NCBI RefSeq assembly: GCF_002095535.1
Contig: NZ_MLJI01000001.1
Location: 2,221,832-2,285,831, forward strand
Direction of reading: 5' to 3'
Source of the DNA: Pantoea cypripedii
GTDB lineage: Bacteria > Pseudomonadota > Gammaproteobacteria > Enterobacterales > Enterobacteriaceae
Length of the DNA: 64,000 nucleotides
How positions within the stretch are numbered: the stretch's first letter is position 1; each line of letters begins with the position of its first letter. Of the stretch, positions 9,717 through 19,337 are shown piece after piece. The position numbers were made by a program, and so were the translations under genes. Below the pieces are notes generated by a model. The model was given only the letters and a program-made list of their open reading frames with translations. It was not told where the DNA came from and ran no database searches.

Positions 9717-12334
9717 GGTTGGGGGTCCTTTTTGGATGGCAGGGTGGCATTTTGCTCCACCCAGGATTGCAAATTATCGCCAAAGCGCAGGCTGCGCCAC
9801 AGCTGGAACAGATTTTCCTGATGACGGTAGTTAAGGTTGACCGATTGTCGGCGATTGCTGAACTGGCTGGTGCCCTTCACCTCCGATTGCATGGTCAGAT
9901 TGCCGAAGTTATCCAGGTCCAGCGTGGCCCATGAACGGGAGATCTCCATATAACGTAGCCAGTCCATCGCCGCACCGGCGGCAAAATTGTTGCTGGTGAT
10001 GGCATCCGCCATGTCTTTATCCATGCGAAAGGTCAGCGGGCCGCTGTTGGCGATCCAGCCTTTCTCTACCAGCCAGCGTGGATTATTCACCCACAACGGC
10101 AATTCGCCATTAACCTTGCCGGACATGGCGAACTGTTTCGGTTTAATCGCGGTAATCAGGCGACTCAGGTCGATATCACGCAGTGAAATACGCGCGGGGT
10201 CATGCTGCGGCAGACGCAGCTCCGGCAGGCTGACGTGGCCACCTAACAGGTCGAGGTTAACATTGGAGAGCGTCAGCGGCTGCCGCTCCTGCCACGGATA
10301 ATGGCCCTGCAAATCGGCGGTGATATTCTGCAAAGCAAACTGATTTTTCACTTCCGCGATGCGCAGGGATACCGGCCCGCGTCGGCCAAGCTGCCATTGA
10401 TGATCTTTCAGGCGGAACGGCAACGAGAAATCGATACCATTAATTTCGCTATCTGGCATCCAGACGCTGCCGTTTTTCACCACCCAGTGCCCACCCGCCT
10501 CGAATCCCTGATCGCTGGCAGCTGAAAACGCCACCTGCGCCTGAAGATCGCCCGACTGAATGCGCATCTTCAGATCGCTGCTGAGTAAAGGCTGAAACAC
10601 CGCCAGCGATTGTTTTGGCCACCAGGCTTCACCACGTAATCGTTCGCCATCCCAGCGCCCATGCACCCGCAACGGACCGATATCGCCTGCCTTGAGCTGA
10701 CCACGCCAGATAAACTGGCTCGGGTCGCTGCCTTTCGCTTCAAAATCGAGTTCCGAAGGCGGCAACCAGCCACCGTAACTGAAGCTGGTCTGACCCGACT
10801 TCAGAGCAAAGCCGCCGTTAAAAGCGGGCTGCTGTGCATCGCGCTGCCAGCGTACCGGCGCGGTGAGGGTAAGACGTGGTTTGCTCACCTCAACCATGCC
10901 GTAAGCCAGCTGATCAAAACCGGTGTCCAGCGTATCGAGACTGATGAGTTGGTCCTGCCAGCTGCCGGTGCCTTTCACATCCCATTTGGCATTCAGCGGC
11001 TCCATCACCCCGTCGCCCCAGTAGCGCCAGTTCCAGCGTCCCCGATCGGGCCAGAATTGTGTGGCCCGACCATCAAGATGCAGTCTGAAGCGGCCAAAGC
11101 TGGGATCGTGTGCCTGCAGGATCGCCTGCAACCGTCCGTTTATCCCCGCCGTACTCAATGTCACCCCGGCCAACGGCCAGCGTGCCTCATCCACTTGCAG
11201 TGTCGAAAGCAGACGGCCACGCAGGCGCAGCAAGGCACCGGGCCTCAGCGCCAATTGCGGATCGGTCAGCATCCCCTGCAATACGCCCGGAATAGCACCG
11301 TATAATTGCAGCTCAGAAAATTTGCTTTCACCGGTTAACTGGAACGGTAAATGGCTGTTTTGCAGGCTGAGGGAGCCGGGTCCGACGCTCAGTACCAGGT
11401 TGCCCTTGCCGCCCTTGCCTTGCGTCAGCAAATTGAAGCGTCCCTCGATCTGCGTGTTTTCCAGCCCCTGCTGCCAGTCAGTCAGCGTCAGCGCCAGCCC
11501 CCCCGCCAGCGGTTGTCCCTGCTGCGGCCAGCGCCATTGTCCCTGGGTAATACGGATGTGTTGATCGTCGATCTGCCACGGCAGTTGCAGCAAGGGCTGT
11601 TCGTCATCCTGCTGACGCACCGTCAGCTTACCCTGCTGCTGTTGCCAGTTGAGCGCCAGGCTGAGCGGCTGTGGCCACTGCGTCAGGCTGATATCGCCAC
11701 TGAGTTCACCGGCCACCGGCAGACCATCGGCAAAAGTGGGTAACGTCAGAGTGCCATGCACATCCAGCGGTTTGGGCAGTAACGGGTGGGTTAATTGCAG
11801 CTGCGCCAGTTGCAGTTGCTGACCTTGCAAACGTGCGTCAACCTGAAGATTGTCGCCCTGATAACGGAGGTGCTGCGCGTCTTTGTCGAGAGTCAGGTCA
11901 AACTGACCGGCGTATTGCTGCCACGGTAAAAGAACCAGTTGATCAAGATGGATATCCGCACCGGGCAGCATCGACTGCCATTGCGCCAGAGTACGCGGGG
12001 CGTCGCTGGGTACGCTGCTTTGCGGCAACGATTGCAGGCAGTCACTGTTGAGTTGTAGCTGGCGGGCGGCGAGTTGCCAGCGATGCTGATGCCAGCCGAG
12101 CCGGGCATCACTGACTTTAGCAAGCTCACAATCCCCGGCCAGGTAGCGGACTTCAGGAATAAACAGACCGCCCTGTTGCCAGCTGGGCGCAGCGTTCAGT
12201 TCCACGCGGGTATTGTCCGGCAGCCAGATACCGACCAGACGTGGCAACCATTGCGTCACCGTCAGTAACAATCCCAATAGCAACAATGTCAGCGCCAGCA
12301 GCGCAGCAAGTAATCGGCGTAGGCCCCGCGTCAT
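9713..12334 (-). CDS. ydbH: YdbH, AsmA-like intermembrane phospholipid-transport bridge protein
   Basis: 873 residues: an N-terminal membrane anchor (about residues 7-30), then a long repetitive periplasmic beta-rich body rich in Leu, Gln and Trp, as in the AsmA-like family; E. coli YdbH is of similar size. In E. coli it is partly redundant with TamB and YhdP in carrying phospholipids to the outer membrane. First gene of a three-gene operon that ends in ynbE and ydbL. Divergent from ldhA across 163 bp, as in E. coli. Confidence 0.9.
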   Translation of the reverse strand: MTRGLRRLLAALLALTLLLLGLLLTVTQWLPRLVGIWLPDNTRVELNAAPSWQQGGLFIPEVRYLAGDCELAKVSDARLGWHQHRWQLAARQLQLNSDCLQSLPQSSVPSDAPRTLAQWQSMLPGADIHLDQLVLLPWQQYAGQFDLTLDKDAQHLRYQGDNLQVDARLQGQQLQLAQLQLTHPLLPKPLDVHGTLTLPTFADGLPVAGELSGDISLTQWPQPLSLALNWQQQQGKLTVRQQDDEQPLLQLPWQIDDQHIRITQGQWRWPQQGQPLAGGLALTLTDWQQGLENTQIEGRFNLLTQGKGGKGNLVLSVGPGSLSLQNSHLPFQLTGESKFSELQLYGAIPGVLQGMLTDPQLALRPGALLRLRGRLLSTLQVDEARWPLAGVTLSTAGINGRLQAILQAHDPSFGRFRLHLDGRATQFWPDRGRWNWRYWGDGVMEPLNAKWDVKGTGSWQDQLISLDTLDTGFDQLAYGMVEVSKPRLTLTAPVRWQRDAQQPAFNGGFALKSGQTSFSYGGWLPPSELDFEAKGSDPSQFIWRGQLKAGDIGPLRVHGRWDGERLRGEAWWPKQSLAVFQPLLSSDLKMRIQSGDLQAQVAFSAASDQGFEAGGHWVVKNGSVWMPDSEINGIDFSLPFRLKDHQWQLGRRGPVSLRIAEVKNQFALQNITADLQGHYPWQERQPLTLSNVNLDLLGGHVSLPELRLPQHDPARISLRDIDLSRLITAIKPKQFAMSGKVNGELPLWVNNPRWLVEKGWIANSGPLTFRMDKDMADAITSNNFAAGAAMDWLRYMEISRSWATLDLDNFGNLTMQSEVKGTSQFSNRRQSVNLNYRHQENLFQLWRSLRFGDNLQSWVEQNATLPSKKDPQP

Positions 12335-12497
12335 GGCAGCTCACTTTCCTGTTCTTAACACAATCCTGACGAAGATGATGGCATGTTATGCCGGGTTATT
12401 GAAGGCTTAAACCCTGCTTCGGGTATTCACCAGCAAAGTTACGCAGAAACCGTTATCCTGTGAACATACCTGCATTCCATTTTTCAGGAGCGAAACA

Positions 12498-13490
12498 ATG
12501 AAAGTTGCGGTTTACAGCACCAAACAGTATGACCAGAAATACCTCGAACACGTCAACGCCAGCTACGGTTTTGAACTGGAGTTCTTTGACTTTCTGCTGA
12601 CAGAAACCACCGCCAAAAACGCCGTCGGCTGTGATGCCGTGTGTATTTTCGTGAATGATGATGGTGGCAAAGTGGTGCTGGAGGAACTGGCTGCGCTGGG
12701 GGTGAAATATATCGCGCTGCGCTGTGCCGGATTCAATAACGTCGATTTGACCGCCGCTGCGGCGCTTGGGTTACAGGTCGTGCGCGTACCCGCCTATTCG
12801 CCGGAAGCCGTAGCGGAACATGCGGTGGGCCTGATGATGACGCTGAACCGCCGCATCCATCGCGCTTATCAGCGTACCCGTGACGCTAACTTCTCGCTCG
12901 ATGGCTTAACCGGTTTTAATATGCACAATAAAACCGCAGGCGTGGTCGGCACCGGTAAGATTGGCGTGGCTGCCATGCGTATCCTGAAGGGCTTCGGTAT
13001 GCGCCTGCTGGCGTTTGATCCTTATCTCAGCCCGCAGGCGCTGGAGCTTGGCGCAGAATATGTGGATTTGAAAACCTTATTTGCCGAGTCCGATGTCATT
13101 ACCCTGCACTGCCCGTTAACGCCAGAAAATCACCATTTGCTGAATGCCCATGCTTTCAGCCAGATGAAAGATGGGGTGATGATCATCAACACCAGTCGTG
13201 GTGGCTTAATTGATTCTCAGGCCGCGATTGACGCGCTGAAGCAGCAGAAAATTGGCGCGCTGGGGATGGATGTGTACGAAAACGAGCGGGATCTGTTCTT
13301 TGAAGATAAATCGAATGATGTGATTCAGGATGACGTGTTTCGTCGCCTCTCGGCATGCCACAACGTATTATTTACCGGCCATCAGGCATTCCTGACGGCG
13401 GAAGCCTTAACCGCCATCTCCGAAAGCACGCTGAGCAATCTCGGCCAGCTGGAACGGGGGGAAGAGTGTCCTAATCTGGTAAAAGCCTGA
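12498..13490 (+). CDS. ldhA: Fermentative D-lactate dehydrogenase
   Basis: 330-residue NADH-dependent enzyme that reduces pyruvate to D-lactate. The Rossmann motif GTGKIG is at residues 151-156. Catalytic residues typical of the D-2-hydroxyacid family are present: Arg234 in TSRGG, Glu263 in YENE, and His295 in GHQAF. The ribosome site CAGGAGCG precedes the ATG. It is followed by the convergent DUF333 lipoprotein; hslJ, which follows ldhA in E. coli, is absent here. Confidence 0.97.
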   Translation: MKVAVYSTKQYDQKYLEHVNASYGFELEFFDFLLTETTAKNAVGCDAVCIFVNDDGGKVVLEELAALGVKYIALRCAGFNNVDLTAAAALGLQVVRVPAYSPEAVAEHAVGLMMTLNRRIHRAYQRTRDANFSLDGLTGFNMHNKTAGVVGTGKIGVAAMRILKGFGMRLLAFDPYLSPQALELGAEYVDLKTLFAESDVITLHCPLTPENHHLLNAHAFSQMKDGVMIINTSRGGLIDSQAAIDALKQQKIGALGMDVYENERDLFFEDKSNDVIQDDVFRRLSACHNVLFTGHQAFLTAEALTAISESTLSNLGQLERGEECPNLVKA

Positions 13491-13505
13491 CTGTGTGCGC
13501 CTGCG

Positions 13506-13778
13506 TTAGCGGGCGCATCTCCCACCCATCAGCGCCTGCTCATCACAACGACGACCATTTGCCAACTGGCACATCCCGATACGGGAACCATCGAGCTGAC
13601 GTGAAAACGCCAGTGTACCCCCGGCATTCGAGCAATTCGATTCCGCCAGCGACGACATCACCACCTGCGGTTGTATATGTGCGGCAGTCGCCTGTTGCGG
13701 CGGTTCATTATCACTATTGCTGCTGCAGGCAGAAAGTAACAGTGCAGCACCGGCCAGCAGGAAGGAAGCGGCTTTCAT
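13506..13778 (-). CDS. ydbJ: YdbJ-like DUF333 lipoprotein
   Basis: 90 residues with a lipoprotein signal (lipobox LSAC at residues 15-18), a low-complexity Ser/Asn/Gln linker, then the DUF333 core with three cysteines: CSNAGGTL, GMCQLANGRRCDEQALMGGRC-type ending. It sits between ldhA and nifJ, as ydbJ does in E. coli. Function unknown. Confidence 0.82.
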   Translation of the reverse strand: MKAASFLLAGAALLLSACSSNSDNEPPQQATAAHIQPQVVMSSLAESNCSNAGGTLAFSRQLDGSRIGMCQLANGRRCDEQALMGGRCAR

Positions 13779-14118
13779 CGTTCAGGCTCCGGGCGGATGG
13801 GGAAAAATTCGAACCAGCATATGTCAGGCGCCGCAAGGGGTCGAGAGGCGACACAGCTTTTTACAAAATTTTCTTTCCGGCTTTGCAACCAGAATTATCC
13901 TGATTGACGTTTTTTTACTACTTAACGGCGAAAAATGCCCGCCTTTCAGGCCCACAGCAATCTGGCGTAAGTGGTATAAAAAGCAGCAAAGTTAGATTTC
14001 GGTGCGCAGGATTCCGCACACCACACAGATAAGAAAGTGACGGCAGGACGCTTTGCTAGACTGAAATGATTAACCCCGGCAATTTTACGGGCATTCTCAG
14101 CTTAGCAAAGGACGATTT
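13779..14118. other. 340-bp intergenic region upstream of nifJ, no gene found
   Basis: AT-rich gap between the divergent ydbJ-like and nifJ genes. It presumably carries both promoters. I see no convincing ORF and no match to MicC, the sRNA that lies upstream of this gene in E. coli. An interrupted inverted repeat (CTTTGCTA at about 14050 and TTAGCAAAG at about 14102) lies just before the nifJ start. Confidence 0.5.
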
Positions 14119-17100
14119 ATGATTACCGTCGACGGCAACGGTGCTGTGGCTTCTGTCGCCTTCCGTACCAGCGAAGTTATCGCCATCTACCCCATCACGC
14201 CCAGCTCAACCATGGCAGAGCTGGCGGATAGCTGGGCGGGCGTTGGCCGCCGCAATATCTGGGGCGACGTCCCGCGTGTGGTGGAGATGCAATCCGAGGG
14301 CGGTGCGATTGCCACCGTACACGGTGCACTGCAAACCGGTGCACTTTCCACCTCGTTCACCTCATCGCAGGGCCTGCTGCTGATGATCCCGACGCTCTAC
14401 AAACTGGCCGGGCAACTGATGCCGTTTGTCCTGCATGTGGCGGCACGTACCGTGGCTACCCATGCCTTATCGATTTTCGGCGATCATTCTGACGTGATGG
14501 CGGTACGCCAGACCGGTTGTGCGCAACTTTGTGCCTCCAGCGTACAGGAAGCGCAGGATTTCGCCCTGATTGCGCAAATGGCATCGCTCAATAGCCGCAT
14601 CCCGTTTATCCATTTTTTTGACGGTTTTCGTACTTCGCACGAGATCAATAAAATCGTCCCGATCAGTGACGAGACGCTGCTGGCACTGATGCCACCGGAA
14701 GCGATTGCGCAGCATCGGGCCCGCGCGCTTACCCCGGACCACCCCACCGTGCGCGGCACCTCAGCCAATCCGGATACGTATTTCCAGTCACGCGAAGCCA
14801 CTAACCTGTGGTACGACGCCTGCACCGGGCATGTGATTAATGCCATGGAAGCGTTTGCCGGGCAAACCGGCCGCCGTTATCAGCCGTTCGAGTTTTACGG
14901 CCATCCGCAGGCGGAGCGGGTGATTATTATGATGGGGTCCGGCTGTGGCACCACCGAAGAAGCCATTGATGAGTTATTGCAGCGTGGCGAAAAAGTCGGC
15001 CTGGTCAAAGTCCGCCTGTATCGTCCGTTCTCCGCCAGCCATCTATTGACCGTGCTGCCTGAATCTGTGCAGCGCGTGGCGGTGCTGGATCGGACTAAAG
15101 AACCCGGCGCGCTCGGCGAACCGCTGTTTCTGGATGTGATGACCGCACTGGCGGAAGCCTACAGTCGTGGCGAGCGCAGCACGTTGCCGCGCGTCTGCGG
15201 TGGACGCTACGGTTTATCATCGAAAGAATTCGCACCTGACGCGGTGCTGGCCGTGTTCCGCGCCCTGCAACGTCCCGAACCACCGGCCCGCTTTACCGTC
15301 GGCATTTATGACGATGTCACTCATCTGTCGCTGCCGCCGGAAACCAATATTGTCCCCAATCGCGCCCACCTCGAAGCCTTGTTCTACGGGCTGGGCAGCG
15401 ATGGCAGCGTCAGTGCCACCAAAAATAATCTGAAGATTATCGGCAATGCCACGCCCTGGCAGGTGCAGGGTTATTTTGTCTATGACTCGAAAAAAGCCGG
15501 CGGGCTGACGGTTTCGCATTTGCGTGTCAGCCAGCAACCGATCCAGTCGGCCTATCTGATTCAGCAGGCCGATTTTATCGGTTGTCATCAGTTACAGTTC
15601 ATCGACAAATATTCGATGCTGGATCAACTCAAACCCGGCGGCATTTTTCTGCTGAATACCCCTTACGCGGCCGATGAAGTGTGGTCGCGTCTGCCACAGG
15701 AAGTGCAGACGCAGCTGAACGACAAACAGGCACGTTTTTACGTGATCAACGCCGCCCGCATTGCGCGCGAATGCCAGTTAGGGGCACGCATCAATACCGT
15801 GATGCAAATGGCTTTCTTCCAGCTGACGCAAATTTTGCCGGGTGACAGCGCCCTGACCGAGCTGCAAAACGCCATCGCCCGCAGCTATCGCAGCAAAGGT
15901 GAGGAACTGGTGCAGCGCAACTGGCAGGCGCTGGCGATGGCACAACAGGCGCTGGAAGCCGTGCCGTTGCAAGCCGTCGATACTCGCAGCCCGCATCGCC
16001 CCCCGGTGGTCGCTGATAACGCACCTGATTTTGTCAAAACCGTGACAGCAGCGATGCTGGCCGGTCTGGGTGACAAATTGCCAGTATCCGCCTTACCCCC
16101 CGATGGCAGCTGGCCGACCGGCACCACCCAATGGGAAAAACGCAACATTGCCGAGGCTGTACCCATCTGGCAGCCCAATCTCTGCACCCAATGTAACCAT
16201 TGCGTGGCGGCCTGCCCGCACTCCGCGATTCGCGCCAAAGTCGTGTCGCCGGAAGCGCTGGAGGGTGCGCCCGCGACCCTGGCCTCACTGGATGTTAAAT
16301 CGCGCGATATGCGCGGACAAAAATACGTGTTACAGGTCGCCCCCGAAGATTGCACCGGCTGTAACCTGTGCGTTGAAGTGTGCCCGGCCAGCGATCGTGA
16401 ACATCCGGAAATCAAAGCCATCAACATGAAATCGCGTCTGGAGCATGTTGAAACGGAAAAAATCAATTACGACGCCTTCCTTGCCCTGCCGGAGATCACC
16501 GCTGAGCAACTGGAGCGTATCGATATCCGTACCTCTCAGTTGATTACCCCGCTGTTTGAATATTCCGGTGCCTGTTCCGGCTGCGGCGAAACGCCTTATA
16601 TTAAGTTGCTGACTCAGCTCTACGGCGACCGGCTGTTAATCGCCAATGCAACCGGCTGTTCCTCCATCTATGGCGGTAATCTGCCGTCTACGCCTTATAC
16701 CACCAACGCTGACGGGCGCGGTCCGGCCTGGGCCAACTCCCTGTTTGAAGATAACGCCGAGTTTGGTCTGGGGTTCCGGCTGAGCGTTGATCAGCAACGT
16801 CAGCGCGCGTTGCGTCTGCTGGATCAGTGCGCCGCACATTTGCCAGAAGATCTGGTTGCCGCCCTTAAAGGTGACAATGTCACGCCATCATTGCGCCGTG
16901 AACAAATCGCGCAACTGCGTACCTTGTTACAAAGCGCGACGCAGCAGGAGGCCCAGGCGCTAATGACCGCAGCCGATGCGCTGGTGGATAAATCGGTGTG
17001 GCTGATTGGCGGCGATGGCTGGGCCTATGACATTGGTTATGGCGGGCTGGACCATGTGATGAGCCTGAGTGAAAACGTTAATGTGCTGGTGCTCGATACC

Positions 17101-17649
17101 CAATGCTATTCCAATACCGGCGGCCAGGCCTCGAAAGCCACCCCGCTGGGGGCCGTCACCAAGTTTGGCGAACAGGGCAAACGTAAGGCGCGTAAAGACC
17201 TTGGTATGGCAACCTTGCTGTACGGGCATGTTTATGTGGCGCAGATTTCACTCGGTGCCCAGCTCAACCAAACGGTGAAAGCGATTCAGGAAGCCGAAGC
17301 CTGGCCGGGGCCGTCATTGATCATCGCCTACAGCCCTTGCGAGGAGCATGGCTATGACCTGGCCTATAGTCATGAACAAATGCGCCTGCTGACCACCAGT
17401 GGATTCTGGCCGCTCTATCGCTTCGATCCACGTCGTGCGGAACAGGGCAAAGCCGCGTTGTCACTGGATTCACGCCCACCCAGCTCTGAGCTGGAGCAGG
17501 CATTGATGAATGAGCAGCGCTTCCGGCAGCTGCAAACCAGCGAGCCGGAAGCCGCTGCTCAGTTGTGGCGCGATGCCAGCGACGCTGCTACGCAACGTTA
17601 TCAGCGGCTGGCAGAACTGGCAGGGAAAGCAGAGAAAAACGAGTCATAA
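14119..17649 (+). CDS. nifJ: Pyruvate:flavodoxin/ferredoxin oxidoreductase
   Basis: Homodimeric iron-sulfur enzyme that oxidises pyruvate with CoA to acetyl-CoA and CO2 and reduces flavodoxin or ferredoxin. 1176 residues, matching E. coli YdbK (about 1174). Domains in order: pyrimidine-binding N-terminal domain (from residue 1), transketolase-like and gamma domains, two [4Fe-4S] clusters (CTQCNHCVAACP near residue 689 and CTGCNLCVEVCP near 745), then the TPP-binding domain with SGACSGCGET near 817, GDGWAYDIGYGG near 965 and NTGGQASK near 1000. The ribosome site AAAGGACG precedes the ATG. It contains a matS site. Confidence 0.96.
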   Translation: MITVDGNGAVASVAFRTSEVIAIYPITPSSTMAELADSWAGVGRRNIWGDVPRVVEMQSEGGAIATVHGALQTGALSTSFTSSQGLLLMIPTLYKLAGQLMPFVLHVAARTVATHALSIFGDHSDVMAVRQTGCAQLCASSVQEAQDFALIAQMASLNSRIPFIHFFDGFRTSHEINKIVPISDETLLALMPPEAIAQHRARALTPDHPTVRGTSANPDTYFQSREATNLWYDACTGHVINAMEAFAGQTGRRYQPFEFYGHPQAERVIIMMGSGCGTTEEAIDELLQRGEKVGLVKVRLYRPFSASHLLTVLPESVQRVAVLDRTKEPGALGEPLFLDVMTALAEAYSRGERSTLPRVCGGRYGLSSKEFAPDAVLAVFRALQRPEPPARFTVGIYDDVTHLSLPPETNIVPNRAHLEALFYGLGSDGSVSATKNNLKIIGNATPWQVQGYFVYDSKKAGGLTVSHLRVSQQPIQSAYLIQQADFIGCHQLQFIDKYSMLDQLKPGGIFLLNTPYAADEVWSRLPQEVQTQLNDKQARFYVINAARIARECQLGARINTVMQMAFFQLTQILPGDSALTELQNAIARSYRSKGEELVQRNWQALAMAQQALEAVPLQAVDTRSPHRPPVVADNAPDFVKTVTAAMLAGLGDKLPVSALPPDGSWPTGTTQWEKRNIAEAVPIWQPNLCTQCNHCVAACPHSAIRAKVVSPEALEGAPATLASLDVKSRDMRGQKYVLQVAPEDCTGCNLCVEVCPASDREHPEIKAINMKSRLEHVETEKINYDAFLALPEITAEQLERIDIRTSQLITPLFEYSGACSGCGETPYIKLLTQLYGDRLLIANATGCSSIYGGNLPSTPYTTNADGRGPAWANSLFEDNAEFGLGFRLSVDQQRQRALRLLDQCAAHLPEDLVAALKGDNVTPSLRREQIAQLRTLLQSATQQEAQALMTAADALVDKSVWLIGGDGWAYDIGYGGLDHVMSLSENVNVLVLDTQCYSNTGGQASKATPLGAVTKFGEQGKRKARKDLGMATLLYGHVYVAQISLGAQLNQTVKAIQEAEAWPGPSLIIAYSPCEEHGYDLAYSHEQMRLLTTSGFWPLYRFDPRRAEQGKAALSLDSRPPSSELEQALMNEQRFRQLQTSEPEAAAQLWRDASDAATQRYQRLAELAGKAEKNES
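16871..16883. other. matS site (MatP-binding), inside nifJ
   Basis: GTGACAATGTCAC is an exact match to the matS consensus GTGACRNYGTCAC, bound by MatP in the chromosome Ter macrodomain. Confidence 0.8.
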
Positions 17650-17653
17650 ACAA

Positions 17654-17676
17654 AGCCCGGCACACATGGCCGGGCT
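17654..17676. terminator. Hairpin between nifJ and the DUF2767 gene
   Basis: Stem AGCCCGG / CCGGGCT. On the minus strand it is followed by TTTGTTT, so it mainly serves the minus-strand gene; on the plus strand there is no T tract. Confidence 0.6.
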
Positions 17677-17685
17677 GATCGCACA

Positions 17686-17886
17686 TCAACAGGGCTTGAG
17701 TTGGGTAATCGCCATCTCCACTGCCCGGTTCGGAGAGCCGGTTAATTCGCGATAACGGAGTTGCAGATTTTGTAGCTCCGTTGCCAGCACATCTTTTTCT
17801 GTCGCCGCGCCACGCTGCGCCAGTTCCAGGTAACATTGCCCCACCAGGCGGCACGCTTCTTCAAATACCATGTCGTACGTTTGCAT
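17686..17886 (-). CDS. Small DUF2767-like protein (FumD/YdhZ-type)
   Basis: 66 residues, mostly helical and without a signal peptide: starts MQTYDMVFEEACRLVGQCY and ends AVEMAITQLKPC. The pattern E-x-C-R-x-V-G near the N-terminus and an A-x-E-x-x-I-x-x-L tail resembles the E. coli small protein FumD (YdhZ), from memory. A strong GAGGAG site lies 7 nt before the ATG, so it is probably translated. Convergent with nifJ. The enzymatic role claimed for FumD should not be transferred on this evidence. Confidence 0.6.
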   Translation of the reverse strand: MQTYDMVFEEACRLVGQCYLELAQRGAATEKDVLATELQNLQLRYRELTGSPNRAVEMAITQLKPC

Positions 17887-18024
17887 CTGCCTCTCCTCAC
17901 CTTTAGAAACTAAAGTAACTTATGCTTCCATCCTGTCAGTGCAGACAAAGCAAAATCTTCGCGCAGATCAATAAATGCACAAATAATTCAGGCAAAGAAT
18001 GCTGATCCGGTTCCAGTGGCTGAC

Positions 18025-19230
18025 TTAGCCAGAAAACCGTGGCTTCTCCATGCGGAATCCCAGCCCGATCAGGCGACCAAAGACAAAACGCAGAAAGGGA
18101 AAGCGGCGGATAAGACCCGGCATCGGGCTTTTACTGCCGGGCTTACGTTTATTGCTGCTCATTTTAATTTGCAGAAATTGTGTTGCCACCGTCGGAAACT
18201 GACGGCGTTTCTGTACCTTCGCCAAATCGCGCAGACTGACATCTCCCTGACGCAGCGGTTCCGTCAGATAATTGGCGGCTGCGACCGCATCCTGAATTGC
18301 CAGATTGACGCCAACCCCACCTATCGGCGACATCGCGTGCGCCGCATCGCCGATGCAAAGCACGCCGGGCTTCATCCAGCTATCGAGCCGGTCAATACGG
18401 ATCGACAGTAGCTTAAATTGCTGCCACTCCTCCAGCATTGACATCCGTTCCACGCTAAAGGGTGCCACGGCAGCGATAGCCTGTTTAAACTGATCCAGGC
18501 CCGCCGCCTTTAATTCCTCAAACTGGCCTTTCGCAATGGTGTAGCCGCATTGCCAGTAGCTGCCGCGATCGATAACGATAAAGTTTTGCCGTGGCCCCTT
18601 ATGCCCCATTCCCCAGGTCGGATCGCCCGGCTGTTTATCCAGCCGAAACCACACCACATCCTTTGATGCGCCAAACGCCCGACTGGTCAACCCGGCGGCG
18701 AGACGGACCGCTGAATTGCGGCCATCAGCCCCCACGACCAGCGGAGCCTGAATTTCCACCGGGCCGTTTTCAGTGTTCGCCCGAATGCCCCGCACGGTGT
18801 CATGCTGGTAGAGAAAGCGGTCGAAAGTGGTGGATTGCAGCAGGGTGAAACCGGCAAACTGCGCGCTTTTCTGCGCCAGAAAGTTGAGAAAGTCCCATTG
18901 CGGCATAAACGCGATAAAACGGCATTGCACGGGCAATCGGGTGAAATCGGCCATGGTAACTTCCTCACCGGCCAATTCAGCCTGCAACTTTTCAGCACGC
19001 TGATGTGGTAAGAGTAAAAGTTCGTCCAGTAAACCGAGCTGATGCATGATTTCAAGCGTAGATGGATGAATGGTGTCCCCGCGGAAATCACGCAGGAAGT
19101 CGGCGTGTTTCTCTATCACCACCACACGTAACCCAGCACGCACCAGCAGATACCCCAGCATCAACCCCGCCGGGCCTCCGCCAACAATGCAGCAATCGGT
19201 TTTCAGGATGTCATTCGCTTCGGGCTTCAT
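18025..19230 (-). CDS. FAD-dependent aromatic-ring-hydroxylase-type monooxygenase, Fur-box promoter
   Basis: 401-residue flavoprotein of the PHBH/UbiH-like superfamily. The FAD dinucleotide motif GGGPAG is at residues 17-22, with VVGADGRNS in the middle and the C-terminal FAD motif CIGDAAHAMSPIGGVGVNLA. The start is the ATG at 19228-19230, preceded by AAAGGAGTGGTT; a longer in-frame reading to 19422 would run through the promoter and is rejected. An exact TGATAATnATTATCA Fur box lies 33-47 nt upstream. Substrate unknown. No homologue in this E. coli interval that I know of, so it is accessory. Confidence 0.85.
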   Translation of the reverse strand: MKPEANDILKTDCCIVGGGPAGLMLGYLLVRAGLRVVVIEKHADFLRDFRGDTIHPSTLEIMHQLGLLDELLLLPHQRAEKLQAELAGEEVTMADFTRLPVQCRFIAFMPQWDFLNFLAQKSAQFAGFTLLQSTTFDRFLYQHDTVRGIRANTENGPVEIQAPLVVGADGRNSAVRLAAGLTSRAFGASKDVVWFRLDKQPGDPTWGMGHKGPRQNFIVIDRGSYWQCGYTIAKGQFEELKAAGLDQFKQAIAAVAPFSVERMSMLEEWQQFKLLSIRIDRLDSWMKPGVLCIGDAAHAMSPIGGVGVNLAIQDAVAAANYLTEPLRQGDVSLRDLAKVQKRRQFPTVATQFLQIKMSSNKRKPGSKSPMPGLIRRFPFLRFVFGRLIGLGFRMEKPRFSG

Positions 19231-19261
19231 AACCACTCCTTTATTAGCACTCGACCAGTTT

Positions 19262-19278
19262 ATGATAATAATTATCAT
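19262..19278. promoter_or_regulatory. Fur box in the monooxygenase promoter
   Basis: ATGATAATAATTATCAT is a perfect palindrome with 8-nt arms around one base and contains the 7-1-7 Fur motif TGATAATnATTATCA without mismatch. It lies in the likely -10 region of the minus-strand gene that starts at 19230. Confidence 0.8.
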
Positions 19279-19288
19279 TTGTGTATAG

Positions 19289-19310
19289 ATGATAATTCTG
19301 CGCTTATCAT
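19289..19310. promoter_or_regulatory. Second palindrome beside the Fur box
   Basis: ATGATAA, 8-nt spacer, TTATCAT: perfect 7-bp arms, 10 nt from the Fur box. The arms use the same half-site sequence, so it may be a secondary, widely spaced Fur site. Confidence 0.55.
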
Positions 19311-19337
19311 GATCATACCCATCTTTTTCCCGTGCCT

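Noticed and set aside
13779..14118. Possible MicC sRNA upstream of nifJ
   Set aside because: E. coli has micC upstream of this gene, but neither the OmpC-pairing 5' region nor the terminator sequence I remember is visible here.
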